Shown here piece by piece: positions 33,921 through 42,687 of a DNA stretch of 64,000 nucleotides (positions within the stretch are counted from its first letter, which is position 1; each line of letters opens with the position of its first letter). The notes below the pieces were generated by a model. It was not told the origin of the DNA and did no database searches. It was given only the letters and a program-made list of their open reading frames with translations. The translations under genes and the position numbers were made by a program. The stretch comes from Candidatus Rhodobacter oscarellae (GTDB taxonomy: Bacteria; Pseudomonadota; Alphaproteobacteria; Rhodobacterales; Rhodobacteraceae): contig NZ_LFTY01000002.1 of NCBI RefSeq assembly GCF_001078595.1, positions 1,074,151 through 1,138,150 of the forward strand. The letters run 5' to 3'.

Positions 33921-36900
33921 TTATTCACCATACTCTGGTTCTGGCGCCGGATCCGTAAAGCTTTCCTCGTCATAGACCGGCTCACCTTCTGGGTCATAGA
34001 AAGCGCCGGGCTGGTCTAACGCAAAATCATTGTCCCCAAACTCTTGTTGGTCATAATTCGGCTGAAAGTCCTGTCCAATTGAGCTTTCTTCCTGATACTC
34101 GGGCACATACTCAGGCTGTTGAAAGTTTGGCTCAACAAAACTTTCTTGCTCAAAGGTCTGAAAATTCTCCGGACCACATTGTCCAGCCGGATGTTGTGGG
34201 CATGATGGCAGGTTTGCCAAGTTTCGTGCCAGCGCTTCCAGGGCTGCGGCTGAACGCATCGCGGCCTCTGCGCCCGCTTGGTCGGTCGCGTTAGGTGTTG
34301 CCATCGCGACTGCTGACTCGCGGATTGCACCTGAAACAACACCAAAGAACTCAGCAGTCAAAGCCCCATAGATCTGAGGCGCTTGGGCGCTGGCCGATGC
34401 CATCTGTTCCAATGCACGAGCCACCCGGTCAGACGCGGTTTGGTCCTGTTGCAATAAAGGCAGCGCTTCGGCGATTCTATTGAGCGAAGCGGACATGATA
34501 CCAGCCACATCCAAACTGCTGGCACCCAAAGAATGCGGCAAATCCTCATGCGCTACAGCAAGACGCTCCAAAGCAGCCGCGACGCGTACGACGGCGGCAC
34601 TTGCCTGCTTCTCTTCCGGCGTTGCAGGAACAGGTTCAGTACCGCGCTGTGTTGCTATCGCCAGGGCTTCCAACGCTGCGGCGATACGATTTTCTGCCTC
34701 ACGGTTTGGCACCGGTGGCGTGGGTATCTCGCGGATCGCGGCCGATACGTCCTGCAAAGCGCGGGCGGCAAGCTGCGTGTCCGCTGGTTTCGGTGTAGGG
34801 CGTTCCTGAATGACTGTCGCCAATGCACGGATGGCGTTCGCGACCCCGTCTTCCGATGTGCCAGTTCCCTGTGTTGTGCGGCCCAACGTTTCTGCAAGTT
34901 CGCGAATGGCCGCGGCGGTTTCATCCGTTGCGACATTCGGTTCGACTTGTTGCGCTGGACGCGGGTCTCCTTCGAGGACCACAGGCTTGTATTTGGAGTC
35001 ATCTGAGCCGCAGGCAAGCGATACTTTTGTCCCATAGCCTGCCTCGCCCGATACGAAGGCAGAACGCAAACGATCACCGTCACCGGGGCAGGAATAAAAC
35101 GCCTCGAAATTATGTTCACAGCTATTGCCACCCGGGCGGCCCAATTCAGCCATATCGACTATAAAGTGGCACTGACCTTCGCCGCCCTGACAATTGATCG
35201 CCACACGATCCGTTACATTGCCGACCGGCGCATTACAGCTGCGGCCATAGGTGGCCTGCTCGACGATAATTTCTTTAACCCCACGGCAGCGCCAGCCACC
35301 GGGTAGATCGGAACGGCTACCACTGTTTTGGGACCGCACCAACGTGGCGCTTAGATTATCGACAAAGACCGGTTCGCAGGGCGACCAACTAGGATCGTGA
35401 ATTGGCTCATCCCCGGGGACAGTGCATTGTATGACGCTGGAACGGGCGGTAATCGCTGGGCATTGCACCCCGAATGCGCAGTCGCGTGTGGCAACGCTGA
35501 CCCACTGCCATACCTGACCAAGATGGCAAGGAACCGTGATATCCTCTGTTTTCGATCTCGAAAAACTCTCGGCGACAGCGCTACTGAAACTCGCGGACGA
35601 GGAGATAGATTGTTCTGCTGACACGCCTGTGCCCAAGATTTCGTCGTCTTCCTCCACAGAGAGGCTGATTTCGATACCAAAGGACGATTCTGAGCTGGTT
35701 TCCTTTCCCTCTTCAACCCCGTAGCTGACTTGATAGTCGATTTCAGGACAGGATGGGCAGGGGGGCGTCGCCGCTTCCCAATGACCGTCGAAATCCCCTA
35801 GCTTGTCTCTGTCATAACAAATAAAGTTATCGTTCCATACGGGCCCAGCGTCGGGTGTCCGGATTGAAAGACACTTGTCTTGTATCCCCTCAATTCTACC
35901 ATTCGTAACAAAGCGGACATCATAGTCAAAATCCTCTGGGGCACAAAGGAAGTTATCAGACCACAATTGGCTATCCTTCCCACTGGAAATCTTCGGTTCA
36001 TTCAGAGGAAAACACCGCATTCCCGCCAGTTCACCATCTAGCGACCATTTAAGGCCGACATCGCGATTTGCGCAAAGATGAGCAAATCCGGGAAGGCGTT
36101 CACCTGCTGCGATTTTTGAAGTTTCATTTGAGTAGAATGATGAGCCGTCGAAACCAGAATCTTTCTCATAGATCAACGTGCATTGCTGGTTCGGAAGGGG
36201 AGCCCCAAGTGCCCATGTGAAGATCAATTCGTTCGCTTCGATGATAGAACGGCTCTCTTCCGGTTTCAGAACCTTGGCCAGCGCCGCCCTTTCCGCTACC
36301 GTTGACGAATTGAAAAGGTCCAAAAGTGCCTCGAACGGTTCGAGCAGGTCGACGTAGGCGCGAAGGTCCGATCGTTTCCAGGCGAATAGGGGATCTTCAG
36401 GTAATTCCAGGCCACGCTGGCGGCCCTCCAGAAGTCTGATGTGACGGACAACACTTGCGTAGCTATTACTGGGTTGCCAGCAAAGATAATTATCGTCCCA
36501 GGCTTGTTGTGCCGGTACATGCTCGGGCATATGAAGACATCCACCATTGCTTCCAACGGTCGTGATTCGATTATGTATCGAAAAGCGAAGTTCATACGGA
36601 AAGTCGTAATCGGTGCAAAGATAGTTATCGTCCCAAACCGGAGATCCGAAGGGTTCATTCAAGCGTGTGCAACGTTTGCCGCGGACTGGGCCGCTGTCTG
36701 AAAACTCAAAATGCTTGGTTGCGGAGCCACAAAGTGCACCGTCATTGCGCCAGCCGGCATTGTCCTGTGCGTCTTTAATGGGCAAATTTACACTACAGCT
36801 TTTTGTGTAGGTTTCATTATTTACCCAAGTTAGATCTCGAATTGAATCTATCGTGCTGCGCAATTCATCAATTTCATTCGTTTGCGCGTTCACGGCCATA

Positions 36901-36944
36901 GATCCCGCAACCAAAATTATCGCACCGACAACAGCATTCTTCAT
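33921..36944 (-). CDS. Large exported multidomain protein: duplicated Trp/Cys modules, possible aerolysin-like region, SUEL-lectin-like domain
   Basis: 1007 residues with a signal peptide (AIILVAGSMAVNA). Two copies of a Cys-rich module (residues ~50-156 and ~255-376) share C..LNEP, then W-x-DN(Y/F)LC, DF.Y..RF, a CL pair and a second W-(D/N)-DN-(Y/F)-(L/I)-C. Residues ~404-490 form an amphipathic Ser-rich stretch (SAEQSISSSASFSSAVAESF, then TEDITVPC) resembling the strands of aerolysin/ETX-MTX2 pore formers. Residues ~555-619 look like a D-galactoside/L-rhamnose-binding (SUEL) lectin domain: EIIVEQATYGRSC, NCQGGEGQC, FEAFYSC. Residues ~670-910 are repeated Ala-rich helices, then an acidic Phe/Tyr/Pro/Glu tail. 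RBS AGGGAAA. Domain names are by eye. Confidence 0.75.
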   Translation of the reverse strand: MKNAVVGAIILVAGSMAVNAQTNEIDELRSTIDSIRDLTWVNNETYTKSCSVNLPIKDAQDNAGWRNDGALCGSATKHFEFSDSGPVRGKRCTRLNEPFGSPVWDDNYLCTDYDFPYELRFSIHNRITTVGSNGGCLHMPEHVPAQQAWDDNYLCWQPSNSYASVVRHIRLLEGRQRGLELPEDPLFAWKRSDLRAYVDLLEPFEALLDLFNSSTVAERAALAKVLKPEESRSIIEANELIFTWALGAPLPNQQCTLIYEKDSGFDGSSFYSNETSKIAAGERLPGFAHLCANRDVGLKWSLDGELAGMRCFPLNEPKISSGKDSQLWSDNFLCAPEDFDYDVRFVTNGRIEGIQDKCLSIRTPDAGPVWNDNFICYDRDKLGDFDGHWEAATPPCPSCPEIDYQVSYGVEEGKETSSESSFGIEISLSVEEDDEILGTGVSAEQSISSSASFSSAVAESFSRSKTEDITVPCHLGQVWQWVSVATRDCAFGVQCPAITARSSVIQCTVPGDEPIHDPSWSPCEPVFVDNLSATLVRSQNSGSRSDLPGGWRCRGVKEIIVEQATYGRSCNAPVGNVTDRVAINCQGGEGQCHFIVDMAELGRPGGNSCEHNFEAFYSCPGDGDRLRSAFVSGEAGYGTKVSLACGSDDSKYKPVVLEGDPRPAQQVEPNVATDETAAAIRELAETLGRTTQGTGTSEDGVANAIRALATVIQERPTPKPADTQLAARALQDVSAAIREIPTPPVPNREAENRIAAALEALAIATQRGTEPVPATPEEKQASAAVVRVAAALERLAVAHEDLPHSLGASSLDVAGIMSASLNRIAEALPLLQQDQTASDRVARALEQMASASAQAPQIYGALTAEFFGVVSGAIRESAVAMATPNATDQAGAEAAMRSAAALEALARNLANLPSCPQHPAGQCGPENFQTFEQESFVEPNFQQPEYVPEYQEESSIGQDFQPNYDQQEFGDNDFALDQPGAFYDPEGEPVYDEESFTDPAPEPEYGE

Positions 36945-37079
36945 GTTTCATTTCCCTGGATGGAATCCATTAATTCAAGCGGCTAGGACAACGAGGCTGC
37001 CCCAGAAATTCATTGTCGACGTCAAACGCCGCTTTGGCCTTTGGTGGCATAGGTAAATGAGCCCGGCTCCATAGCGCAT

Positions 37080-37607
37080 TCATTCAAACGCTCGCGCCGG
37101 CGCACGGTTGGAAACGTCGGCGTCATACCCCGAAACCTCGTTCCAACACTCTTCGAGCTTCAGCAATGTGGCTGTGACACCGTATAAGGATCGTTCCCAC
37201 ACATGCCCGTCGACCGTGAAAGTCACCCAATATCCATCACGAAACGCATGGCGCATTCTTAGGTCGAAAACCAAATGGATCTCCGACCCCAATATAACGC
37301 CCGTATCGCGAAAGGTGGTGCCATCAATCTCGAGGGTGACGTTAACGTCGCCAGATGTGCGGCTGGTGGTGTTGGGTAGTTTGAGCTCCCAATTCCCAGA
37401 AGGCGCGACATAGGGTTCAAAATCCTCCGCCGCCCCTGTTCCCCCGTTTTGGCGACGCCCAATACAGGTGTCACTGTCAATGAGAACATGCCAACCGCGC
37501 ACACCCGCAAACAGCTGTTCATGCCCTTCTGCTTGCAAGGCCGTTGGACCGCTTACAACCGTCATTGCGCTGTACGCAATGACACATAAACACGTCGAGA
37601 ACTTCAT
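37080..37607 (-). CDS. Exported protein of unknown function, paralogue of its neighbour
   Basis: 175 residues from the ATG at 37607 (MKFSTCLCVIAYSAMTVVSG), with GGGGGC upstream; signal cleavage after LQA. The mature part opens VRGWHVLIDSDTCIGRRQNG and closes LYGVTATLLKLEECWNEVSG. The pattern GW-x-V ... C ... G-x-W-x-L ... G-(V/S)-TA-x-LK-x-(D/E)-EC also occurs in the neighbour at 37622-38509, so the two are tandem paralogues. The same pattern occurs, as I recall, in unnamed Rhodobacteraceae envelope proteins. Function unknown; the two conserved Cys probably form a disulfide. Confidence 0.75.
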   Translation of the reverse strand: MKFSTCLCVIAYSAMTVVSGPTALQAEGHEQLFAGVRGWHVLIDSDTCIGRRQNGGTGAAEDFEPYVAPSGNWELKLPNTTSRTSGDVNVTLEIDGTTFRDTGVILGSEIHLVFDLRMRHAFRDGYWVTFTVDGHVWERSLYGVTATLLKLEECWNEVSGYDADVSNRAPARAFE

Positions 37608-37621
37608 GTCGTCGCCCCCGA

Positions 37622-38509
37622 TCAACGTGCGCAGAAAACCCAAGCATCCTGCCCCAGATTGTTGCGGGCTTCGGCCGTTTGATTTGAAGCCGGTTCGATA
37701 CATTCCGCACCGGCAGGCGCCCCGGCGACATTTTGAACTGCTTGCCAAATTCCCATATACTGCCAAGGGCCTGTGCCGAACCAAACATTGACTTCCACAT
37801 CTTGCTCGCTGGCGACCCGGATATCAAAAGCGGGAGCATCCCCTGATTTAGGAGAAAGCGCATATTCGCGGGAAAACCGCCCTGTCGCGTCATATTCTTC
37901 ATAGACACAATCGTAGGTTCCAGACGTAACGGTCCAGCAGACCGGTCCAGATGCGGCCTGTGCTGACGGGCGCGCGCCGGATTGCGAATTTGGACGTTGC
38001 GCTTGTGGCCGCGTCGTTTGCGCCTTTGCTGCAGGCGGTATTCCTTTATTGGAAACGCATTCATCAACCTTCAATGCCGCCGCGGTCGACCCGGTCAAAG
38101 CCCAGCTGAGCGGCGCGTCGCCGTTGATCTGGACACCAAATTCACGGCCAGCTTTGAACCGCGAAATTTCATCGGCGCTCATGTCGCGGGATGCAGAGCC
38201 TCGGGAAAACCCAAACTGGCTGTCAACATCGGCCTTGTCATAACTGACGATCCCACCACCGAATGTGCCGGATTGTCGGGTCGGGACAAACAGCCGCCAT
38301 TTGCCACTTGTGAATTTGATCAGTGTCAAGCGACCAGCCGCAGTGGTTTTTGACATCGTGCACCCGGTCAACGCTCCGTTCGATTTTGCCGATGCAACGG
38401 CCCAACCTTTGACCGTCGCATATGGTGCGTTTTGGGCAAAACCTGTGTTTGCAAGAAAGGTTCCGACAGCAGCGCTGATCAGAAAAGAGACAATTTTTAC
38501 CTTGGGCAT
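37622..38509 (-). CDS. Exported protein of unknown function with an extra C-terminal domain
   Basis: 295 residues from the ATG at 38509 (MPKVKIVSFLISAAVGTFLA), with TGGAAA upstream; ATG 38521 is an alternative. Signal cleavage near GFAQ. The first domain (residues ~30-155: VKGWAVASAKSNG, then FGVQINGDAPLSWALTGSTA, LKVDEC) matches the neighbouring 175-aa protein. A Gln/Pro/Ser linker (residues ~160-185) joins a second Cys-containing beta-rich domain (CWTVTSGTYDCVYEEYDATG, WVFCAR at the end). It lies 14 bp before its paralogue, in one operon. Confidence 0.78.
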   Translation of the reverse strand: MPKVKIVSFLISAAVGTFLANTGFAQNAPYATVKGWAVASAKSNGALTGCTMSKTTAAGRLTLIKFTSGKWRLFVPTRQSGTFGGGIVSYDKADVDSQFGFSRGSASRDMSADEISRFKAGREFGVQINGDAPLSWALTGSTAAALKVDECVSNKGIPPAAKAQTTRPQAQRPNSQSGARPSAQAASGPVCWTVTSGTYDCVYEEYDATGRFSREYALSPKSGDAPAFDIRVASEQDVEVNVWFGTGPWQYMGIWQAVQNVAGAPAGAECIEPASNQTAEARNNLGQDAWVFCAR

Positions 38510-38729
38510 GAGAATTTCCATTTTGGTTTCAAACAACAATCCGAACACAAACATCTAGTTCGGCGGGCAATAAGGGTCGTAGCCCGACCCAATCGGACCG
38601 GATTCGGCGCATTGCACAGCCAAACTTAGCTTCATCACGCTACAAGGATGTTTTTAAGGGAAAAAAGAAACCTACGACACTGTACGACTGTCTAGTTTGC
38701 AGGGCAGCGATGGGTCGCCATCGATGTGG

Positions 38730-39362
38730 CTAAAGGTTTCGTGCGTTGACGATGTTCTTGCTCACCGCATAGGCAACAGCCTCTGATCGGGTAGAAACAT
38801 CAAGTTTTCGAAGGATCGCGCTCACGTGATAGCGTGCGGTAGAGAGCGATATTCCCAAGTGGTCGGCAATCTCTGGATTGGTCAGGCCCTTGGTCATCAA
38901 GATAAGAACCCTATTCTGCTGGTTACCTAAATTAAATGCGCCCTCGGTGGTTGAGTTGGGAACCTGCGTTTCAAGAATTTGCTCGCCATTGTAGACGCGC
39001 GTTATTATGTTTGCGATCTCGGCGCCTGAAACGTTTTTCTCTACAAATGCGCGGGCACCAACCGCCCGCATCTGCGCGATCATCTCCTCATCTGTGAACG
39101 TACTAAGCGCGACAATCTTTGCATCACTATCGCGCGCGAGGATGCACCGCGCTGCTTCAAGACCACCGATCCCATCCATCACGATGTCCATCAAAACCAC
39201 ATCCGGCTGGTGTGTTTGATACATGCGGACAGCGTCCTCTCCGCTCGCGGCTTCACCAATGACGGAAATATTCGGCGCAGCTTCTAGCACAAATGCTACA
39301 CCCTTGCGGACCACGACATGATCATCGACCAACAATACATGAATATTCACATCAGTTTTCAT
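38730..39362 (-). CDS. NarL/FixJ-family response regulator
   Basis: 210 residues from the ATG at 39362, inside the last codons of the kinase gene, so the pair is translationally coupled. The receiver domain has LLVDDHVVVRKG (acidic pair), the phospho-acceptor Asp in DVVLMDIVMDG near residue 56 and the switch Thr/Lys (ALSTFTDE, FVEKNV). The C-terminal LuxR-type helix-turn-helix is LTNPEIADHLGISLSTARYH. It acts as the transcriptional output of the adjacent histidine kinase. Targets are unknown, but the exported-protein genes just downstream are natural candidates. Confidence 0.92.
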   Translation of the reverse strand: MKTDVNIHVLLVDDHVVVRKGVAFVLEAAPNISVIGEAASGEDAVRMYQTHQPDVVLMDIVMDGIGGLEAARCILARDSDAKIVALSTFTDEEMIAQMRAVGARAFVEKNVSGAEIANIITRVYNGEQILETQVPNSTTEGAFNLGNQQNRVLILMTKGLTNPEIADHLGISLSTARYHVSAILRKLDVSTRSEAVAYAVSKNIVNARNL

Positions 39363-41769
39363 CTGCAATCCATATCGCGGTAATAACGGTGCCCAAAGTT
39401 GGCGTTGATTTTATGTCGAGGCTTCCACCTACTGCGGCGATGCGTTCGTTCATGATCTGCAATCCCATGTGCCTGGGAGCGACCCCAAGGGGAGAAAAAC
39501 CCTTACCGTTATCCTTCACGCGCAGCAAAGCCTGACTGCCAACCCCGTCGAAATACACCTGAATGGCCGATGCATTTGAATGCTTGCTCGCGTTGACCAG
39601 GCTCTCGCGCGCGATCCTGCTAAATACCAGGTCAATCTCGTCAGGTAGCTCGGTATCGCTTTCGATCATCAAATTTACTTCTGTGGAGAATTGTTTGGTT
39701 ACATCCTGAATGATCAGTCGCAAAAGGCTGCCGAAAGACTTTTTCTCGGGGCGTTCTGTTCTCAGATCAACCAAAACTTCGCGCATTTCATTGAGAGCAT
39801 TTTTGTTAAAGAGTTGAATGTCTTTGAGCGCATCCCCGACCTGATCTGAATTTTGGAGGATCAAATCGGGCAACGCGTCAGCAATTAAATTTGCCGAGAA
39901 TAAGTTTTGCGACACCAAATCATGCAACTCGTTTGACAACCGGTTTCGCTCTTGCAGACGGGCGTTTTCTGAAGCATATTCGGCTACTTCCGCCGTTCGC
40001 TCGGCCACCTTGCGCTCTAACGACCGGATCAAATCGCGCTGCGACTGAGCCATTTCGTTGAACGCATCACTGAGGAAGCCAATTTCATCGCGGTTTACGA
40101 TGGATATCTTTGTCGAAAGGTTGCCGGCCATTATGGATTGAACGCCCCGAAGCAATTGACCCAAAGGCAGCGTAATACTGGTCCGCAATAGTCGAGGAAA
40201 CAGAGCAAAAACCAGCAGCGTCGAAGCAATCAAATAGAGCGCCACAGGTGCGAAGACACGATTGAGATAAGCTAAGAACTCGTATCGGTGTGGCGCAATA
40301 ATCCCTTGCCCAGGTGCCGCAAGAACGGGGAGATTTGATCCAATATCAACCTCTACCACCTCGCGCTCGCCAAAGCCCGGTACGATGCCACGCATCATAG
40401 AGCCAAGATTGGCCTCATAGAGGTCGTGGGCTATCGCGCTTGGAATGATATCATACGAGAATACGATATCGCCTTTGCGAAATAGGGTCACCTGGAAGGT
40501 AACATCCTGTTTCAGGTCCATTGCGGGCGAAAATTGATGCCATGTTAGAATAACGCGATCTTCCGTAGACCGCATATATATGCCCGAATGAGACGTTGCC
40601 TCCAGTTCCGCCGCCAAAACGAAAATGGCCGGCTGCGGACCGTACTGGAACTGAACATCGCGCCAACGCGGAATGCTATGAAATCCTATCATCCCCGATG
40701 GATGCCAATAGAACTTTTCAAAACGATCTTGGAAAAATGGAAACGAAAAAGGCAGCTCAACAGCCCTATCATGATTTCGAATACGTGTGCCGATATTAGC
40801 ATCAAATTCAGGAAACGCGTGCCGCATCCTGTAGGCACCGTTCTCTTGGCGCTCGAAATGAAGCGATGTCTGTGACGTCGGATCATTCGGGTTGCTGTAG
40901 GTCTGAACGTATATGCCCCCAACCAGCCACGAGATACCGCTTAGAACAACCAGGACAACTACAAACGTCATCCCGATGAGCTTTGTGCTGAAAGAGGATG
41001 TTTCAGAAACATAATTCAGATAAGCGACCAGAAGACCCGCAAGCGCAAAAGTCAAAAACCAGACCGACAGGGTGTCTACCTCTGCCCAAGACAAATATCC
41101 GTAGCTGCGTAACACTGCAGCAATCCCCGTGCCAAATGGCCAAACTGACACGTAAAAGAAAGCTCGAACACTTGCTTGTTCGACGGGAATAACACGCCAT
41201 GGGGTTGCAAGCACCTTCAATGCCCGCAGTGACGCAACTCCGATTCTCAAGTTAGATTGAACAGAAATTACGCGGGTCAAATTCGTTGTAAGGAAAATAC
41301 AAGCAAGAAGTAACAGAGCAGAAAAGGGGATATCAGCCCAGACCTCGCGAAATTCGACAACGCCACGCTGAAGTTCTTTATAGCGTTGAACGCTGATCCA
41401 GCTTTCGAATCCGAACAACCCAAGAAAGATCAGTATGAGAACGGAGAACATCCAATCGAAACCACTGGATTCACGCCCCCAAAGAAAAGCAAATGCAACA
41501 AAACTCGCGACGGACAAAAACCCCACCGGACTGCTAAACAGAAGGAAGTAGTTTCCGACGTCAGGCTTCGCAGTGACCGAAAAGAATTGACATATCGCCA
41601 GAACCAAAATGAAAGTGCTACAAAGCCACAAAAGGACAACAAAACGAACCGCCTTTTGCTTTTCCGAACCCAGGTATAAACGGCGGAACACAAACGCCGA
41701 GAGTACGATCGAAAGTAAACCGATCGCCAAACAATTTACAGAAAGTGGGTTCCAGAACAGTTGCGGCAA
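39352..41769 (-). CDS. Membrane sensor histidine kinase, HAMP + HisKA_3 (NarX-like)
   Basis: 805 residues. The first ~270 residues contain about seven to eight membrane helices. A large extracytoplasmic domain (residues ~290-500) contains HPSGMIGFHSIPRWRDVQFQ and ILTWHQF, a beta-rich pattern I cannot name. After another helix comes a HAMP segment (LPLGQLLRGVQSIMAGNLST, DEIGFLSDAFNEM, ~530-575). The phospho-acceptor His is in RLSNELHDLVSQNLF (near residue 614), followed by an HATPase_c domain with VKDNGKGFSPLG and HMGLQIMNERI. The cognate regulator overlaps its end. Confidence 0.92.
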   Translation of the reverse strand: MPQLFWNPLSVNCLAIGLLSIVLSAFVFRRLYLGSEKQKAVRFVVLLWLCSTFILVLAICQFFSVTAKPDVGNYFLLFSSPVGFLSVASFVAFAFLWGRESSGFDWMFSVLILIFLGLFGFESWISVQRYKELQRGVVEFREVWADIPFSALLLLACIFLTTNLTRVISVQSNLRIGVASLRALKVLATPWRVIPVEQASVRAFFYVSVWPFGTGIAAVLRSYGYLSWAEVDTLSVWFLTFALAGLLVAYLNYVSETSSFSTKLIGMTFVVVLVVLSGISWLVGGIYVQTYSNPNDPTSQTSLHFERQENGAYRMRHAFPEFDANIGTRIRNHDRAVELPFSFPFFQDRFEKFYWHPSGMIGFHSIPRWRDVQFQYGPQPAIFVLAAELEATSHSGIYMRSTEDRVILTWHQFSPAMDLKQDVTFQVTLFRKGDIVFSYDIIPSAIAHDLYEANLGSMMRGIVPGFGEREVVEVDIGSNLPVLAAPGQGIIAPHRYEFLAYLNRVFAPVALYLIASTLLVFALFPRLLRTSITLPLGQLLRGVQSIMAGNLSTKISIVNRDEIGFLSDAFNEMAQSQRDLIRSLERKVAERTAEVAEYASENARLQERNRLSNELHDLVSQNLFSANLIADALPDLILQNSDQVGDALKDIQLFNKNALNEMREVLVDLRTERPEKKSFGSLLRLIIQDVTKQFSTEVNLMIESDTELPDEIDLVFSRIARESLVNASKHSNASAIQVYFDGVGSQALLRVKDNGKGFSPLGVAPRHMGLQIMNERIAAVGGSLDIKSTPTLGTVITAIWIADEN

Positions 41770-41798
41770 ATCGATACCTTTTTGCGATCTACCTTCCA

Positions 41799-41834
41799 GC
41801 TTGGCTGTATTGCCGTGCTTGGCTGTATTGCCGT
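41799..41834. repeat. Two tandem 18-bp direct repeats upstream of the sensor kinase
   Basis: The unit GCTTGGCTGTATTGCCGT occurs twice head to tail (41799-41816 and 41817-41834), 30 bp before the kinase start. It could be tandem sites for a regulator, such as the NarL-type regulator of this operon, or a recent slippage duplication. Confidence 0.6.
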
Positions 41835-42027
41835 GCGATCATGCTGCGAACATACAACAGATATGGTAGAAAGAACACTGGCTGAACGTCCAGTGTGACA
41901 CACCCAAAATGATGAAATTTCTTGGGCACTACCGGTGCGCGGCTGTACGCGTATACAACTGTTTTTGTGCTGCATGGCCAAAAAAATGCAGTGGGCGCTA
42001 CCGGACAGCGATGTCGTATGCGTGCTT

Positions 42028-42115
42028 AGTAAGATTCAAACGCTTCCGCTATGGGCTCCGAGCCGACCTGCGGCGGTGTAGCGTTAAGTGTTGGAAGCGC
42101 GCCGCATGAAGGTCA
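42028..42115 (+). repeat. Island intergenic repeat, copy R6 (partial)
   Basis: GATTCAAACGCTTCCG then ATGGGCTCCGAGCCGACC closely parallels R4 at 31690-31725 in the same orientation; the right half is not recognisable. It lies close to the right boundary of the accessory region. Together with the palindromes below it accounts for part of the 655-bp gap 41770-42424, which has no gene. Confidence 0.5.
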
Positions 42116-42211
42116 GCTATTGCCAATGAGCCATGAGAGGCTGCACACGCGGCGAATGACCGGAATCCGCCCTCCCTGTCTGTGGGCGCCAGATTGTTGG
42201 AATTGGTCGGC

Positions 42212-42239
42212 GATCCCGCGATCGCGGGATCCCCTTTTT
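42212..42239 (+). terminator. Perfect palindrome with T-run, Rho-independent terminator-like
   Basis: GATCCCGCGATCGCGGGATC at 42212-42231 is a perfect 20-bp palindrome followed by CCCTTTTT on the plus strand. It has terminator form for + transcription, yet no + gene lies upstream, so it may be a leftover or protect the adjacent tRNA gene from antisense reading. Confidence 0.55.
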
Positions 42240-42321
42240 CATGCTTGGTGAGTGCTGTCAGCAGTGAAAGGGGCATAGAAACCCGCCCAAGGGGGCATAG
42301 TCGGCATGCCCGGAAGCCCGA

Positions 42322-42346
42322 AAAGGTGTCATAGTATGACACCTTT
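42322..42346. promoter_or_regulatory. Strong operator-like inverted repeat near the tRNA-Ser
   Basis: Arms AAAGGTGTCATA (42322-42333) and TATGACACCTTT (42335-42346) are 12-bp perfect complements around one central base. No gene starts nearby on either strand and no regulator is adjacent. The form fits a dimeric DNA-binding protein site or a recombination/partition site. Confidence 0.55.
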
Positions 42347-42424
42347 GGCCCAAAATTCCGATAGCAGATACTGAAACTCTTCCCCCTGGGTGGGGAGAAT
42401 TATCAAGCGATATCAGGGAAATAG

Positions 42425-42514
42425 TGGCGGAGAGACAGGGATTCGAACCCTGGGATCCCGTGAAGGATCAACGGTTTTCGAGACCGCCCCGTTCGACCAC
42501 TCCGGCACCTCTCC
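42425..42514 (-). tRNA. tRNA-Ser(CGA)
   Basis: Ninety bases on the minus strand including the encoded CCA. The acceptor stem GGAGAGG pairs with TCTCTCC, the anticodon arm CGGT-CTCGAAA-ACCG gives CGA, and a long variable arm and GGTTCGAATCC T arm follow. The 3' end faces the accessory region and is identical over 32 bp to the end of tRNA-Ser(GGA) at 8193-8282. Confidence 0.97.
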
Positions 42515-42687
42515 GCGAAGGGTCTGGCGGGCCGTTTAGGCCAAGCGCCGCGGCACTGCAACCGTTTTGGTGGCGCGGGGCGACGATTTATTGGCGCGGG
42601 CCCGCCGGCGAGGGGTGGTAGCGCTTGGAAGCGGGCCGCGATGCGCCTAAGTTCCCCCTAGACGTCGCTCAACGCAAAGGCCCCGCC

